Of a stretch of 64,000 nucleotides of DNA, positions 61,766 to 64,000 are shown piece after piece. Source of the DNA: Bacillota bacterium (GTDB lineage: Bacteria > Bacillota > Clostridia > Lachnospirales > Lachnospiraceae); contig JAFAFU010000065.1 in the NCBI GenBank assembly GCA_023423335.1, positions 1 through 64,000 of the forward strand. The letters run 5' to 3'. The position numbers were made by a program, and so were the translations under genes. The notes below the pieces were generated by a model. It worked only from the letters and a program-made list of their open reading frames with translations. It had not been told where the DNA came from and did no database searches. How positions within the stretch are numbered: the first letter of the stretch is position 1; the number at the start of each line of letters is the position of its first letter.

Positions 61766-63637
61766 TTAAATCGCTTCCTGAAATCCAACCAGATCCCGAT
61801 AGAATTCTGCCTGCAGATTGAACATTTTCTTATATAATCCATCCGTTTTCATTAAGCATTCATGATCTCCGTATTCAACGATTTTCCCCTTATCCAGAAC
61901 AATAATGCTGTCACAAAATCTGCAGCAGGACATTCTGTGAGAGATATAGATCGCGGTCTTTCCCATGGTCAGATCATTAAAATTACTGTAAATTTCATAT
62001 TCTGCTTTCGGAGAAAGCATCGCGGTCGGCTCATCCAGAACAACCAAATTCGTATTTTTAAACAGTGCCCGTGCGATTGCCAATTTTTGTTGCTGTCCTC
62101 CGGATAATTCTATGCCGTTATCATCAAATTGCTTACCCATCTGGGTATTAACGCCATTTGGAAGACTCATGACATACTCTTTAAGCCCGACTTCCCCGAG
62201 GATTTTCATAATCTCATCCTTACTTCCCTCCTGATCTTCCTTATCGAAGATAATATTTTCAAGAAGGGAGGTATTCCATATCTTGAAATCCTGGAATACT
62301 GCAGATACCTTACTCATGTATGCTTTCAATTCTATCTTATTAATATCCTGTCCATTCAGATAAATTGTACCCTTTGTTGGTTTATAAAGGCGAAGCAGCA
62401 GCTTAATCAATGTTGATTTACCTGCACCATTTTCTCCGACAATTACCAATTTGGTTGCATTTTTCACTTCAAGGTTGATTTCCTCGAGAACATATTCGGA
62501 TTGTCCGGGATATCTGAACCAGACATCCTCAAAACGCACATTCATCTCTTGTGAATCATTCATTATTAACTCATTATCCTCTTTTGAATCAATCTGATGC
62601 TCTTCTTTGATATTTAGATAATCTAAAAAGGTTTGTATGTATCTGCCTGATTTTTGCAGTAGTATAGTTTGGAAGGAAATGGAATTTGCTATTGCAATAA
62701 ATGATATGATTGCACTGATAAATACTGTAAAATCACCGACAGTAATTTGATTATTGTTGGTCATCTGCGCAAAATACAGATAGATCGCACCATCCTGCAG
62801 ACTGAATAATGTCCCGCTGATCACCCCCATCACTGTAAACGCAACTACTGCTATTGTAATCCCTTTAATCAGTTTAATTGCTGTCGCATACATCTTATCC
62901 GAAATCCATTTTTGAAGCTTATTAATACGCATCTCCTTAGCATAGTTGAAATTCGTCGCTAATTCCTGAAAATATCCCAGCTTCCTTCCTACTTTGACAA
63001 GTGAATTATTCCATACCTCAAACTCTTTATTTGCTGCGATTGCGCTTAAAATGGAGCCAATAATACAAATCACCAGCAGCGATACGATAATAAGCGGATT
63101 ATACAGTACAAGTACTACGCTAATTCCCACTGCCTGAACAATACTCGTGATCAATACCCTTATTCCGTCTATCGTATTTCTGATATTCATAAAGGCTGCT
63201 TGTTTGGGATAGAATACCTCCATTGCTTTCTGCCTTTCATCGATCAGCTTCGGATCTTCAATCTGGCGATAAGAAAGATTCATGGTTTTCTTTTGTATCT
63301 GAAATATGAAGTGAATTTTTATCTGCTCGATATTCTCTTCATTGTAGCAATTGTACAAATTCGTGATTACCCTTAAAATCAAGCTAATTCCTGTCATGAG
63401 GGCAATATAAAATACAACGCGGCCAGTATCCTTTCCATGTGTTAATTCATCAACTATCAGCTTTAAGAATATAAGACCACTGTATAACAGAGCCGTATCA
63501 ACCAAAATCATAATGCAGCTGAAAAGCATATAGCCTTTCTTATATTTCCTGATCAGTCTGTAAAGTCTTCCTACATTTCCCAAATAGCCAAAAAAGCTTT
63601 TTATAGTACCTGCAATTGATTTTATTTTTTTAGCCAT
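61766..63637 (-). CDS. ABC exporter, fused membrane and ATPase domains
   Basis: This 623-residue protein has about six membrane helices (40-330), then an ATPase domain with Walker A GENGAGKSTL (401-410), the signature ELSGGQQQKLAIARA near 513, Walker B LVVLDEPTAML near 536 and a final H-loop ISHRMS. It is the MsbA/lipid- and peptide-exporter type. It overlaps the upstream ABC gene by eight bases, suggesting a heterodimer that exports the product of the cluster. Confidence 0.88.
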   Translation of the reverse strand: MAKKIKSIAGTIKSFFGYLGNVGRLYRLIRKYKKGYMLFSCIMILVDTALLYSGLIFLKLIVDELTHGKDTGRVVFYIALMTGISLILRVITNLYNCYNEENIEQIKIHFIFQIQKKTMNLSYRQIEDPKLIDERQKAMEVFYPKQAAFMNIRNTIDGIRVLITSIVQAVGISVVLVLYNPLIIVSLLVICIIGSILSAIAANKEFEVWNNSLVKVGRKLGYFQELATNFNYAKEMRINKLQKWISDKMYATAIKLIKGITIAVVAFTVMGVISGTLFSLQDGAIYLYFAQMTNNNQITVGDFTVFISAIISFIAIANSISFQTILLQKSGRYIQTFLDYLNIKEEHQIDSKEDNELIMNDSQEMNVRFEDVWFRYPGQSEYVLEEINLEVKNATKLVIVGENGAGKSTLIKLLLRLYKPTKGTIYLNGQDINKIELKAYMSKVSAVFQDFKIWNTSLLENIIFDKEDQEGSKDEIMKILGEVGLKEYVMSLPNGVNTQMGKQFDDNGIELSGGQQQKLAIARALFKNTNLVVLDEPTAMLSPKAEYEIYSNFNDLTMGKTAIYISHRMSCCRFCDSIIVLDKGKIVEYGDHECLMKTDGLYKKMFNLQAEFYRDLVGFQEAI

Positions 63638-64000
63638 TGGATAAACCCTCCTCTACATAATATTGTGCCTGCAGTTTAAACATCTCAGCGTACAATCCGT
63701 TCTTCTCCATTAATTCGTTATGACTGCCGTATTCAATTATTCCACCCTCATGAAATACGCATATTTTATCGCAGAATTTAGAACTGCTTAATCGATGTGA
63801 GATATAAAGGGCCGTCTTGTTTTTTACCATACCATTAAAATGCTGATAGATATTATGCTCCGCTACCGGAGACAGATTAGCTGTAGGTTCATCCAGAATG
63901 ACCACCGGAGCATTTTTATAAGCCGCCCGGCATAGGGCAAGTCTTTGCTGCTGCCCGCCAGACAGTTCCATTCCATCCTCTGCGAACTCTCTGGACAGAA
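63630..64000 (-). CDS. ABC exporter ATPase domain, C-terminal part (partial)
   Basis: The 5' end lies beyond the window; the frame is open to position 64000. Visible are the signature ELSGGQQQRLALCRAAY, Walker B PVVILDEPTANL and the H-loop ISHRLS, closely similar to the next protein. It is probably a second full exporter half, pairing with the 623-residue protein. The first methionine visible (at 63971) lies inside the ATPase domain and is not the true start. Confidence 0.9.
   Translation of the reverse strand, partial: LSREFAEDGMELSGGQQQRLALCRAAYKNAPVVILDEPTANLSPVAEHNIYQHFNGMVKNKTALYISHRLSSSKFCDKICVFHEGGIIEYGSHNELMEKNGLYAEMFKLQAQYYVEEGLSNG

Noticed and set aside
63630..63971. Complete 113-residue ATPase gene starting at 63971
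   Set aside because: The frame stays open to the window edge and the methionine lies just before the ABC signature, so it is the tail of a larger gene.
1..64000. CRISPR arrays, rRNA genes, prophage or intact insertion sequences
   Set aside because: No regularly spaced repeats, rRNA signatures, phage structural genes or full transposase were seen; only one IS66 remnant.

Overview
The window looks like a chromosome segment of an anaerobic Gram-positive clostridium, most likely a member of the Lachnospiraceae. The evidence is a PolC-type replicative polymerase, the Firmicutes gene order pyrH-frr-uppS-cdsA-dxr-rseP-ispG-polC, AGGAGG-type ribosome binding sites and moderate to low GC. Every gene I can support, including the single tRNA, lies on the minus strand, so transcription runs from position 64000 toward position 1.

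1 to about 31.9 kb: one very long, mostly AT-rich cell-surface polysaccharide locus with many 1-8 base gene overlaps. It begins with a PglF/CapD dehydratase, a PglE-type aminotransferase and a PglC-type initiating sugar transferase. Next come a complete UDP-N-acetyl-L-fucosamine cassette (CapE-CapF-CapG) with a WbuB-like transferase, and a UDP-sugar dehydrogenase followed by WbpB/WbpD/WbpE-like enzymes for a 3-amino uronic acid. Then come a Wzy polymerase, an amidotransferase trio (HisH-like, HisF-like, WbpG-like), glycosyltransferases and a Wzx flippase. It ends with a legionaminic-acid-type set (LegB, PtmE, LegI, LegG, start of LegF) that contains a sugar N-formyltransferase. The genes describe a Wzx/Wzy polymer with FucNAc, an amidinated uronic acid and a possibly formylated nonulosonic acid. 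LegC and LegH homologues are not seen and may lie left of position 1.

32 to 47.9 kb: housekeeping genes, visibly GC-richer. They are a small zinc-ribbon protein, a polysaccharide deacetylase, tRNA-Glu(CUC), polC with an unusual repetitive insertion, ispG, rseP, dxr, cdsA, uppS, frr and pyrH. A bactofilin-like protein and a membrane-anchored polysaccharide deacetylase lead this run. Two striking inverted-repeat elements flank polC.

47.9 to 49.4 kb: a decay zone with one intact small gene (DUF7662-like), an IS66 transposase remnant and two fragments resembling phosphopantetheinyl transferases.

49.4 to 64 kb: the most interesting region, a self-contained carrier-protein-dependent biosynthetic cluster. 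In transcription order it encodes two ABC exporter subunits, an FkbH-like protein, an acyl carrier protein, a phosphopantetheinyl transferase, an active ketosynthase and a ketosynthase homologue lacking all catalytic residues. These are followed by a ketoreductase, a thioesterase, a dehydratase, an adenylation-carrier didomain, a full acetyl-CoA carboxylase (AccDA fusion, AccB, AccC) and a second phosphopantetheinyl transferase. It resembles a type II polyketide/fatty-acid system that makes its own malonyl-CoA, may use a glyceryl-type unit and an amino acid, and exports the product. The product is unknown and the 5' part of the cluster continues beyond position 64000.
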